Assembly (NCBI RefSeq): GCF_004359215.1
Contig: NC_090610.1
Span: forward strand, 15,362,565-15,389,893
Origin: Bremia lactucae
Taxonomy: Eukaryota; Oomycota; Peronosporomycetes; Peronosporales; Peronosporaceae
DNA length: 27,329 bases
Direction of reading: 5' to 3'
Shown here: positions 19,959 through 27,329 of the stretch, in pieces
How the letters are laid out: every line of letters begins with the position of its first letter
Position numbering within the stretch: the stretch's first letter is position 1
The notes under the pieces: model-generated
What the model was told of the DNA's origin: nothing
The model's input: the letters and a program-made list of their open reading frames with translations, nothing else
The model's database searches: none
Program-made: the position numbers and the translations under genes

Positions 19959-20225
19959 TTAAGTACCATAGAGTAGCCTGCTCTGGTAATTAGTGGCCCC
20001 AATAGTTTGACCGGCAATAACATCTCCCTCGATTTTTGCACTGCTAATGATCAAGAATGGCTGGGTCATACTTGCATTAATTACGGTCACAGGAACAGAA
20101 AAACTGCATTCAACCTGTTCGGATCGATCCTCAAATGTACAATAAAGGCTCGTCAGTGTTCCCATCCCAAATATACGGTCACTACCACTTCGTTTCGAGG
20201 GTCGATTCTTCCCCTCAGCAACCAA
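19959..20225 (-). pseudogene. Small hypothetical ORF or gene fragment
   Basis: An 88-residue minus-strand frame contains LTSLYCTFEDRSEQVECSFS and ITSP-free beta-like sequence ending TIGATNYQSRLLYGT. Just upstream another frame reads SVSIWLLRGRIDPRNEVVVT and VYLGW before a stop, as if one beta-rich domain were split by a frameshift near 20165. No family is recognised. It may be a fragment of a cell-surface-type protein or noise. It is followed by the membrane-protein gene's 3' end 74 bases to the right. Confidence 0.25.
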
Positions 20226-20298
20226 ATTGAGACGGAATAATCATTATTCGGCACCTCTTTTCTTTCTTGTTTAGAAAAAAATAAATGCTGGTCTTATT

Positions 20299-22629
20299 TC
20301 AGAGCAGAGCAAACCTTAGTGGCAACTCAATCCGGGCAAAGCAACCAAACGTGACGACAATCGTCACAGCCGTCAAGTACCAAAAATGTGCGTGAAAATC
20401 TTGCAGCATGAGATGCTGTATCCAAAGCCTTGCTGGCATGCCATCAATGGAGCCATTAACAGGAGTCGACTGCGCTGTTTCGCTCACGTCCTCGTTTGAC
20501 ATACGCAGCCGTGATCGCAGTTTGCAAGTGAAAATTTCGCGAGCGAGAAAAGCACCGCCGAGCCGACCGATAAACATACACACACACCGAAGCCATAAGT
20601 TCGTCTGGTCTTGCAATACGACAAAAGCACTTCCTGGCTTCTCAAACACCGCCAGCAGCGTCAAAAGAGATGGAACGAGTATTAGTGCCGTTGTATCGGC
20701 CATATTGTCTTGCTCAGCAAGCTTCATCAGATAGTACAGAGGTTTAAGCGCGTCACTTGTAGCGATTCTTGCATCAAAATGAGCTGTAGATAATGCTGAG
20801 CTCACTCCCGCGATACTGGACCGAGACGATTGATTACGTTTCGTATAATTTGTATGCGCTGGTGTACATTTCTTGCTAAAGCACAACGGCTTTCTAGAAT
20901 TGGTCTTTTGAGGTGGTAAAGGATTGTTTGTTGAGGTTTCAGCAACTCTGCGGATACATTTCATCCCTCGAACTCGATCCCGATTCCGGCTGCCGCTATC
21001 TCGCCAGGATGGCAATTGGGATAAGTCCACTATCGGGTCCTTTGCGTCAGCAATTTGCGTCACAAGAAATTCATTTGAGCTGTCGCTGTAGCTGTGTTCG
21101 CTCTCGCTGTCGGCACCTTCTAAAAATTCCGATTGAGACTCCATTGCTGCCGCACCGACAACACCACAATTTAGTCTCAGTAGACTCTGTCGGTCATGCA
21201 ATCGTCTGTGCCATAGGCACCTTGACCCATCGACCGCTGACAAAGTCGTGCGCAAGCAAACGGACATGGACGTACAAACGTCGACATGTAGTGGCGTTTC
21301 TAGCCACACAGACGACACACGCTTAAAATCCGTGTAAATGCCCGTGTTTAGAAAAGCAATGTGGATATTATTCAGGAGCAGCATTGCCCAATACAGCGCA
21401 TCAATGGGCGTGTCAGTACCAACCAAAATGTACCAGTAGACATAATAGTAGAGCTGTCCTACATACAGCAGCGACGGGTGGGCAAATGGTTCCGACATAC
21501 TATGGACCATATGCGTAATAACAAAAAAATAGCTTTGCATCATAAGTAGATAAATCACCGAGATTGCGAGCTTCAGCCACGATTCTCTCGTTGTTGGGGA
21601 AGATGTTGCTGGGTCTTCAGCCATAGCGAATAGTCGCACACACAAGTGACCAAGAAATAGCGGAATGTGTACCACCAACGTGCTGTACGCCACAGCATGT
21701 TCGTAGCTAAAACGCAGCTTCGATCCCCGAGAATAGAACAGCACAATACACAGAAATGGCGATAGCAAATAGAGTGGAAACCACGTGCTTGTGGCTGCAC
21801 CACCTTCTTGTGCTGAACTGTATGACATGAACATGACGAGCCACAGCACAAGCGCACAAAAGCCGCAGCCATAGAGCAGCCTCGTCATTGTAACGGTTTC
21901 ATTTAGCTCGTGTCGGGATCTCCAGCTCTCTTCAAACACGTTTTTACGCTCTTCAGCCACATTTTGCATAAAATCTTGCTCATTTTCTTGCATTACCAGA
22001 GCTTCGTACTGCGACCTCGACGTTCTGTGCTGCGTGCTAAAGTACAAAGGAACGGCAACAAGTGATACGATACCAAATAACGTATTGCCCACAATCCACG
22101 AGTATTTGCTGGCTGGCATGCTTAAGCACCACTCGATAAGGCTAATCGCAGCGCTAATAGCCGCCAATACGTACCATATATTAGCTTGTGGATCTGTTGC
22201 TTCATTCTCGTCCAAACTTGAAAACCGGAATACCAAGAGAAATGGCGTCGTTACGAGTGCAAAGTTGCACAAGTACCACACGGGGTTTACGACTAGCGAA
22301 TACGCGGCATGACCAAACTGGCCTGCAATGCAGAGCAACGTAAGCAACACGAGAGATACAAGAGGAAACGTCGCGCGCCAAAGCAGCAGATTCCACTCGC
22401 TGTGCGTCTCGGGACCATGACGGAACTTCTCAAGCAATTCAAGCGCCGCATGGGATTGGCGTCCTGCGCGTCGTGGTCCAGCTGTTAGGAATCCCCATAC
22501 ACTTTTGCTTCGCATAAAGAAGCAAGATATAAAGCTTGGCAAGATGCTTTCATGTGCAGACCGAACAAACTTAGCGATGCAAAAAAGTAGTGCCGCGCCG
22601 GTGCGCCGGATCGGCGACATGGCGCCCAT
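20299..22629 (-). CDS. Multi-pass membrane protein, 776 residues, unknown function
   Basis: A long intronless frame starting MGAMSPIRR, with the ATG chosen because it is the first in frame and close to the divergent gene. About ten hydrophobic segments lie in the first 430 residues (roughly 85-105, 112-134, 150-170, 178-197, 250-270, 283-299, 312-335, 352-372, 386-403 and 408-428). A polar, Ser/Glu-rich loop at about 495-620 (EGADSESEHSYSDSSNEFL) may be cytosolic. Three more hydrophobic segments follow near 646-663, 675-697 and 748-766. No transporter or receptor signature is recognised; it may be oomycete-specific. No signal peptide is evident. A charged helix at 205-245 separates the fourth and fifth segments. 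It shares a short divergent promoter with DCP1. Confidence 0.85.
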   Translation of the reverse strand: MGAMSPIRRTGAALLFCIAKFVRSAHESILPSFISCFFMRSKSVWGFLTAGPRRAGRQSHAALELLEKFRHGPETHSEWNLLLWRATFPLVSLVLLTLLCIAGQFGHAAYSLVVNPVWYLCNFALVTTPFLLVFRFSSLDENEATDPQANIWYVLAAISAAISLIEWCLSMPASKYSWIVGNTLFGIVSLVAVPLYFSTQHRTSRSQYEALVMQENEQDFMQNVAEERKNVFEESWRSRHELNETVTMTRLLYGCGFCALVLWLVMFMSYSSAQEGGAATSTWFPLYLLSPFLCIVLFYSRGSKLRFSYEHAVAYSTLVVHIPLFLGHLCVRLFAMAEDPATSSPTTRESWLKLAISVIYLLMMQSYFFVITHMVHSMSEPFAHPSLLYVGQLYYYVYWYILVGTDTPIDALYWAMLLLNNIHIAFLNTGIYTDFKRVSSVWLETPLHVDVCTSMSVCLRTTLSAVDGSRCLWHRRLHDRQSLLRLNCGVVGAAAMESQSEFLEGADSESEHSYSDSSNEFLVTQIADAKDPIVDLSQLPSWRDSGSRNRDRVRGMKCIRRVAETSTNNPLPPQKTNSRKPLCFSKKCTPAHTNYTKRNQSSRSSIAGVSSALSTAHFDARIATSDALKPLYYLMKLAEQDNMADTTALILVPSLLTLLAVFEKPGSAFVVLQDQTNLWLRCVCMFIGRLGGAFLAREIFTCKLRSRLRMSNEDVSETAQSTPVNGSIDGMPARLWIQHLMLQDFHAHFWYLTAVTIVVTFGCFARIELPLRFALL

Positions 22630-22760
22630 AACGTGCCTAAATAAAAATTTACGAATAATGTTGCTCGAAAGTGTTTGAGTGAATAGTCGAGCAACTGCAG
22701 CTGGAATCAGCGCTTAGGTTGTCAACACCAGTCAAAGTGCGATAGCTAACGAGACGGAAG
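22630..22760. promoter_or_regulatory. Divergent promoter between the membrane-protein gene and DCP1
   Basis: Only 131 bases separate the two start codons, which point away from each other. Both 5' UTRs and core promoters must fit here or overlap. No clear TATA box or oomycete initiator was found. Confidence 0.6.
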
Positions 22761-23966
22761 ATGGCCGATGGATTCCACGTGGATCGAACGCAGTCAAATG
22801 CGATGAACTTACAAGTGCTTAAACGCCAAGATGGTGACGTTCTGGATATTGTGGACATGGCCAGCCATGTTGTCATGTATGAGTTTGATCAGGACGCGCA
22901 GAGCTGGGTGCGTTGCGATGGGTACAACAGAGGGGGAGGCATGCTAACGTTGGTGTCCTCTGTCGGCTTTGCTGCTGCAGAAACGCAAGGATGTCGAAGG
23001 ATGCCTATTCGTAGTTAAGAGGTACATCCGAGATGATAGCTACGATACGCAATAGAGTGGGAAGCTGATCATGAGAATGCTGCAGATCGTCAACGCCACG
23101 CTTTCAGATCTTCGTTAATAATCGTTTAAGCACAACAAATATGGCGCTACCGCTAGACGAGCATCTTCAGGTAGACAACATCGACAGCTTTTTAATTCTG
23201 CGTAGTCTCAATACGGTGCGTTAAAGCTTTTATAGTGGTAACTGTTAATATTTAGGCTAAATTTTCGGTAAACTTGGCTTGGCTTAGGCATACTCGTCTG
23301 GCTACGCGATCTATGGCATCTGGTTCTTTCCAGAAGACGATCGTAGCAAAATTTTGCAACTGCTGCAACGGTATAGTAAACTTCATAAATCATGGTCAAG
23401 TAATCTGCTGATAAATGTGATATGGCAGGCTAATTCAATCGTTGAAGGCTCCACATATCACTCGAACTGAAAATAGTACACCTACGATGGCCCAAATGCC
23501 CATTCAGATGCAAAATAAAAAGCAGCTCACACAACAAGAACAGCAAGAACGTTTACCGTCTCAGTCGCGAAACCGAAGCCGATCTCGAAACAAGCGTGAC
23601 GACTCGAAGCGTAGCAGTTCGACTATCAACAATCCTATAACGATCTTACAGCGATCTTCCAAAGACAAACGTAGCGACAGCAGCAGTAGTGGCAGCAGTG
23701 GTAATGGCTCGGCTAAGCAAGAGAACACTCCAGCACTGGGCAATTCGATTGGCATGGTTCCAGTCTCCAAGGCCGACGGTGTTGCTGCCGGAGAAGCTAT
23801 CATGGGCATGATCTCGCAGAATCCTTCGCAGCCGCACAAGCAGCAGCCCTCGTCCCGTGTGAGCAAAGAGCAGCTGAAGCAGGCACTGATTGGTCTACTA
23901 GACGATGCTCAGTTCTTCGATCAAATATATCTCGCGTATGTAAGCCGTGCCTTCAACCGAGAATAG
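22761..23966 (+). CDS. DCP1: mRNA-decapping factor DCP1, five exons
   Basis: Joining 22761-22907, 22981-23021, 23086-23215, 23288-23370 and 23429-23966 through four introns of 73, 64, 72 and 58 bases (all GT-AG) gives a 312-residue DCP1 with no stop. The N-terminal EVH1-like domain is clear: MNLQVLKRQDGDVLDIVDMA, SHVVMYEFD, SW then KRKDVEGCLFVVKR, SSTPRFQIFVNNRLSTTN, DSFLILR and GIWFFPEDDRSKILQLL. A disordered Gln/Arg/Ser-rich linker follows (about 140-275). The C-terminal helix region is SKEQLKQALIGLLDDAQFFD and QIYLAYVSRAF, as in the DCP1 trimerisation domain. DCP1 activates DCP2, which removes the 5' cap of mRNAs in the cytoplasm and P-bodies. Two donors are GTGCGT; the first intron has a CTAAC branch motif. 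The single-frame stretches alone would miss half of the domain. Confidence 0.93.
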
Positions 23967-24022
23967 CAACAACAGGTCTAGATACTATTAGCTGAAGCAT
24001 ATATGAGGTTGCCATTGACAAT

Positions 24023-24177
24023 CACTGGTTAAAAATTTCAAGCCGATTACCCACCCGTGCACCCATAACCAGTGTTTAATGGGGCACGGTGTGGCATGCT
24101 GAGTCGAAAAATCATCAGTTTAATTCAGAGAATTTAAGATTTTAACGTGGAAATCACGTACATTTCGTCCAAAATCT
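24023..24177. repeat. Cluster of inverted repeats between DCP1 and NTH1
   Basis: CACTGGTTA (24023-24031) pairs with TAACCAGTG (24066-24074). AGATTTT (24137-24143) pairs with AAAATCT (24171-24177) and encloses ACGTG-gaaat-CACGT (24145-24159). It may be a small decayed element, a terminator-like structure after DCP1 or a regulatory palindrome ahead of NTH1. Confidence 0.5.
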
Positions 24178-24254
24178 TGATTGTGATGCCACCTTAATTC
24201 ATTTTAAGAATATTGCTTGTGTGAACAACCTTGCACAACCTTCAGCTTGTTATA

Positions 24255-25160
24255 ATGTCCGATAAAAATCCGTTCACGCGCTTCGTGTTTGTTCCGGCTA
24301 GCTCACCGAAGAGCAGTTATCAGTCGAATAGCATAGAACAGGTGGCTGCTTGTAGCTCTAATGCGAAACGTGAAAGATGCGGCGACATTAAGAATGAATC
24401 TACGAAGCTCATCAAAATTGAGCACTGTTATAAAAAGGAGAAGAAGCTTTCAGACAGACGGCTTAATTTGCTACTTGATATCATGAAAGCTCGTGAAAGC
24501 ATGGAGACGCCCATCGACAAATTTGGAACACACGCTTGTGTAGCGCCACGCGTAACTAGCACCAAAGTCAAGCGATTTCAGCTGCTAGTAGCAGCGCTCT
24601 TGAGCTCTCAAACACAAGATGCCATCACTTATGCTGCGATGTATCGCTTGCATCATTTAGGTGATAGTGTTGATGGTCTCACCATTGCATATGTGTCAAA
24701 AATAAGCGAAAAGAAGCTCAGTAAAGCACTTAAACCCGTCGGATTCTACCACCGCAAGGCACATCAGCTCAAGCAGGTGGCTGCGATTCTTCTTTCTCAG
24801 CATCACGGAGACATTCCCCGCTCGCTAGACGAGCTACAGCAATTACCAGGTATCGGGCCTAAGGTTGGCCGAGTTATTACGCTACTAGCGTGGAATCAAG
24901 TTGACGGAATCGTAGTCGACACACACGTGCATCGCCTTGCTCAGCGATTTGGCTGGGCAACAGCTACGACTCCTAAAAACACGAAAAAAGAGCTGGAAGA
25001 TTGGGTTCCTCAAAAATACTGGGGAAAGCTTTCCCTTGCCGTCGTGGGATTTGGTCAGGCAATATGTACTGCCAAGCTGCCATTGTGCTCGAAGTGCCCA
25101 TTGGCTGAGAAATGCCCTAGTGCTTTCAACGCAGATACACGCAATCGCAAGATTATATAA
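24255..25160 (+). CDS. NTH1: Endonuclease III homologue, base-excision DNA glycosylase/AP lyase
   Basis: A single-exon gene of 301 residues counted from ATG 24255; the open frame extends eight codons upstream but has no ATG there. Residues 1-75 are a basic, Ser/Lys-rich N-terminal extension, possibly for nuclear or mitochondrial targeting. The glycosylase fold follows: FQLLVAALLSSQTQD, then the helix-hairpin-helix LQQLPGIGPKVGRVITLL with catalytic Lys203, and VVDTHVHRLAQRFGW with catalytic Asp222. A [4Fe-4S] loop C-x6-C-x2-C-x5-C is formed by Cys271, 278, 281 and 287. It removes oxidised pyrimidines and cuts the abasic site by beta-elimination. Length and motifs match eukaryotic NTH1. No disruption is seen. 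Confidence 0.95.
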   Translation: MSDKNPFTRFVFVPASSPKSSYQSNSIEQVAACSSNAKRERCGDIKNESTKLIKIEHCYKKEKKLSDRRLNLLLDIMKARESMETPIDKFGTHACVAPRVTSTKVKRFQLLVAALLSSQTQDAITYAAMYRLHHLGDSVDGLTIAYVSKISEKKLSKALKPVGFYHRKAHQLKQVAAILLSQHHGDIPRSLDELQQLPGIGPKVGRVITLLAWNQVDGIVVDTHVHRLAQRFGWATATTPKNTKKELEDWVPQKYWGKLSLAVVGFGQAICTAKLPLCSKCPLAEKCPSAFNADTRNRKII

Positions 25161-25551
25161 ATGAAAATTCCGAAGTTAGAAGATCGACCTATAATAGTAT
25201 CATTAGATCGTTAAACGTTTGTTTGCACATGCGATCATCGAATGCTCGAAGGCCGGCCAATAGTAGAAAAGTGCCTACAGAAGCGTTTCGTACTCTGTTT
25301 TTATCACACCGTGTTTGACCTTGACAGCCACAACGCATTAGAGTATAGTCAAGCAATTGATTGCACGCAGCACCGGAGTTTTATGTTACATTTAGTACAG
25401 TACGAACCAATATCCGTCAGCTCTTTTTTTGTTGATGTTGGACATTTTGTGAACGCTCAAACGACATGATGACGTTTAATTGTAATCGTTTTGCAACGTT
25501 CACAGAAAGTGAAACTACAGCAATCGGTTATATAAAGAAAGAAACGACTCA
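25161..25551. other. Spacer downstream of NTH1, no gene seen
   Basis: A 75-residue open frame at 25242-25469 has no motif and unbiased composition, and I do not call it a gene. The stretch would hold the NTH1 3' UTR and the flank of the copia element. Confidence 0.45.
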
Positions 25552-25677
25552 TGTGAGACCTTTGTAGTGCTTCTACAAAGGAGTGGCTAGTTGCATGTGT
25601 AACTTTTCTAAAGACTAATATAATTTCCAATTTACTTCCTGACTACAAGTTGTCTTCTCTGCTATAATATATCTACA
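25552..25677 (+). repeat. Candidate end of a copia 5' LTR with a hairpin
   Basis: The stretch ends CTACA immediately before GGTTATGAGCCC, which resembles a Ty1/copia primer-binding site placed just ahead of gag. It starts TGTGAGACC, giving TG...CA ends. A perfect hairpin CCTTTGTAG-tgctt-CTACAAAGG lies at 25559-25581. No second copy is in the window, so the left limit is only a guess. Confidence 0.35.
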
Positions 25678-25681
25678 GGTT

Positions 25682-26470
25682 ATGAGCCCAAATACGGTGG
25701 GAGTGAGCGATGTTTTCAACGAAGACAAGTACTTCGTATGGGAGTTTTACGCGCGAATGAAGCTCGCCAAGAAGGGGCTGTTGGAGCACATCGACGCGAT
25801 GAAGGCACCGTGTGAAGAAGGCCTTCGCAAACGTGTGTACGATGATCAACCCAAGTCTTCAGTCCATGGTTCGAAATGCAGAGACAACTGCGGAAGCGTG
25901 GGGAATTTTGAAGAGCTTCTTTCTTCGCAGAAGCATTCATAATCGGGTGCAGATGGTCGACAATTGCACGAGTTCAAGATGCAGAAGGGAGGAAGTGTAA
26001 ATGGATCACTTTCTTAAGTTTGATGAGCTGTGTATGTCAATGCAAGCCATCGGTGACGAGGTCGCGCACGATAAGCGGCTCGTGATTCTGCTTGAAAGCT
26101 TGTCTGATGAATGCGATCAGATCGTCAAGATTATCGAGAACACGGGGAACATTGATTTGTTCCAAGCCAAGGAGATGCTTCGTCGTGAATACAAAGGCAT
26201 TGCTCGAATGGAGAAGAGCGAATAAATTTTTACCCGATTTTTGGCTAAATCCTTAATTTCATTGAAAGCTACAAGAAATTTCAAGAGCAAGAGTTTTCGG
26301 TCGGAAAAAACAAAAAACAAGTTTACTGGGACGTGTTTTGATGCGGCAGAAATGGACACAAGAAACAAGATTGCTGGAAGAATCCAGACAAGAAGAAAAG
26401 CTTTGAGCAAGCGTTCACTGCGGGTGAACATAGCTCTGAAGGCTGGCTGCTTGACAGTGGTGCGAGTAGT
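25682..26470 (+). pseudogene. Ty1/copia gag and start of protease (degenerate, interrupted)
   Basis: ATG 25682 begins MSPNTVGVSDVFNEDKYFVW, then EFYARMKLAKKGLLEHIDAM. Frameshifts lead to TMINPSLQSMVRNAETTAEA, WGILKSFFLRRSIHNRVQM (from about 25830), then MDHFLKFDELCMSMQAIGDE and FQAKEMLRREYKGIARMEKS (26001-26225). This is the UBN2-type gag of copia elements. A CCHC zinc knuckle follows in another frame (CGRNGHKKQDCWKNP), its first Cys offset by a one-base loss near 26340. The protease motif GWLLDSGASS ends the reading at 26470. At that point an LTR of a gypsy element begins, so the rest of pol lies, if anywhere, beyond the inserted element. Confidence 0.88.
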
Positions 26471-26921
26471 TGTAACAGGGCACTGCGACTTGTACTGTTT
26501 CAGTACAAGTCCACTTCACACTGCTTCAGATGTGAGTGGTGCCTCTCGTTAAGTAACGTACACTGTACGTATAGAGGAAGACTTCTCTTAAGGCAAGTTA
26601 GCTTAAGAGGGTAAAATGAAAACTGTATTAATATAGTTAAGTGTCTTTGTTAATCTATCTTTGTAAATGTTGTCTTAACTATAAACTAATACTAAACATG
26701 TAAATGAATTCTTATCTATCTTATCTCGTAACTCTCTTTGATTACTTCTACAGCTGATTAGTCTGCGGAATAAATAGACATAATGGTCTATACCTATTTA
26801 TGGATAAGAATTCAGGAAATTACTATTTAAAGTAATTTCCTCCAAATATTATCTACCTTTTGGATAATATTAATTAACAATCTTTTATTGTTAATTTCAT
26901 GTAACGATACACCCCGTTACA
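26471..26921 (-). repeat. LTR of gypsy element D, inserted in the copia protease
   Basis: Starts TGTAACAGGG and ends CCCCGTTACA, near-perfect inverted ends. It is 451 bases, AT-rich, and made of consecutive hairpins: an 11-bp stem at 26487-26511, CTCTTAAG/CTTAAGAG at 26585-26609, a 10-bp stem at 26815-26840, a 9-bp stem at 26845-26871, a 10-bp stem at 26872-26896 and a 7-bp stem at 26900-26921. The purine tract to its right, read on the minus strand, suggests it is the 3' LTR of a minus-strand element whose body is outside the window. Confidence 0.8.
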
Positions 26922-26934
26922 TCACCCCTCCCTT
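26922..26934 (-). other. Polypurine-tract-like sequence of element D
   Basis: The minus strand reads AAGGGAGGGGTGA directly before TGTAACGGGG. The arrangement is the same as in elements B and C. Confidence 0.45.
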
Positions 26935-26998
26935 AAACGACAATCACTCTGAATGTCATTAGGTGGAGTGGTCGCTAAATGACCACTTAATTTTTAAA

Positions 26999-27329
26999 AT
27001 GATTTTGATTGGTCAGATCCATCATTTTAAATTCCATCGCATGAAGGAACAATTCATGCGGGGTGAGGATAGTGTTGAACCTTCGGCTGCGGTTCGTGCA
27101 GCCGCGGGTGACGCATTGTTATCTCTTGCGGTAGACGTTCCGTCTACCGTAGTGTCTTCCACTCGCACAACACTTGGTGTTGCGAGTGCACGTGGTGATT
27201 CACCACGTGAGTACGACCCCTCTTTAGAGGTCGATTATGAGTGCGAGTCGGACGAAATGGCCGACTCGGGGAGGATGGAACAGTCGCCTGATACCCGTCA
27301 GGCGGCTGATTATGAGCCTTCGAATGAGA
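26999..27329 (+). CDS. ORF next to LTR D, partial (runs off the window)
   Basis: The frame from ATG 26999 (or 27041) is open to the last base, about 110 codons, with no stop. It reads RGEDSVEPSAAVRAAAGDAL, TTLGVASARGDSPREYDPSL, EVDYECESDEMADSGRMEQS and PDTRQAADYEPSNE, an acidic, low-complexity N-terminal region. I recognise no domain. Its place, 77 bases from the LTR and in the same orientation as the antisense ORFs of elements C and B, suggests the same type of accessory or gag-like product of gypsy element D. If D reads on the plus strand instead, this would be gag. Confidence 0.5.
   Translation, partial: MILIGQIHHFKFHRMKEQFMRGEDSVEPSAAVRAAAGDALLSLAVDVPSTVVSSTRTTLGVASARGDSPREYDPSLEVDYECESDEMADSGRMEQSPDTRQAADYEPSNE

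Noticed and set aside
22761..23018. Short 85-residue plus-strand gene as a single exon
   Set aside because: Only the first 49 codons are exon; the rest reads through a GT-AG intron of DCP1, as shown by the conserved continuation KRKDVEGCLFVVKR at 22981.
24231..24254. Upstream extension of the NTH1 frame starting at TTG
   Set aside because: Not an ATG; the ATG at 24255 is the natural eukaryotic start.
25242..25469. 75-residue ORF downstream of NTH1
   Set aside because: No motif, no support from context, length expected by chance.
1..27329. CRISPR arrays, tRNA and rRNA genes, bacterial operons
   Set aside because: Looked for repeats with regular spacers, cloverleaf-like boxes and conserved rRNA stretches; none seen. 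The introns and elements are eukaryotic.

Overview
The window looks like a repeat-rich piece of an oomycete (stramenopile) nuclear genome, probably Peronosporales. That is an inference from three things: intron-containing housekeeping genes with very short GT-AG introns (58-73 bases, some with CTAAC-like branch sites), a gene-poor layout, and nested Ty3/gypsy, Ty1/copia and LINE-type elements. No organism label was given and no search was run.

Bases 1-16688 are a graveyard of transposable elements. From left to right: a plus-strand Ty3/gypsy integrase plus chromodomain remnant (element A, 3-1955); a plus-strand Ty1/copia reverse transcriptase/RNase H remnant (2059-2687) cut by a gypsy LTR (2688-2982); the minus-strand gypsy element B that follows this LTR (pol remnants 4720-7900); a plus-strand LINE remnant (about 7915-10729) with an OTU-like cysteine protease domain and an endonuclease domain; and the minus-strand gypsy element C (10730-16688), which still has two LTRs, gag, protease, RNase H, integrase and chromodomain but has lost its reverse transcriptase. 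In B and C a separate plus-strand reading frame lies between the 3' end of pol and the left-hand (3') LTR, antisense to the element.

Bases 17103-25160 hold the cellular genes: a five-exon serine esterase (minus), an intronless 776-residue multi-pass membrane protein (minus), a five-exon mRNA-decapping factor DCP1 (plus) facing it across a 131-base divergent promoter, and a single-exon endonuclease III homologue NTH1 (plus). Weak traces of broken coding sequence lie between the esterase and the membrane protein.

Bases 25552-27329 return to transposons: a Ty1/copia gag fragment interrupted exactly in its protease motif by another gypsy LTR (element D, 26471-26921), followed by an open plus-strand frame that runs off the window. 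The most unusual signals are the recurring antisense frames in the gypsy elements and the LTRs, which are built largely of consecutive short perfect hairpins.
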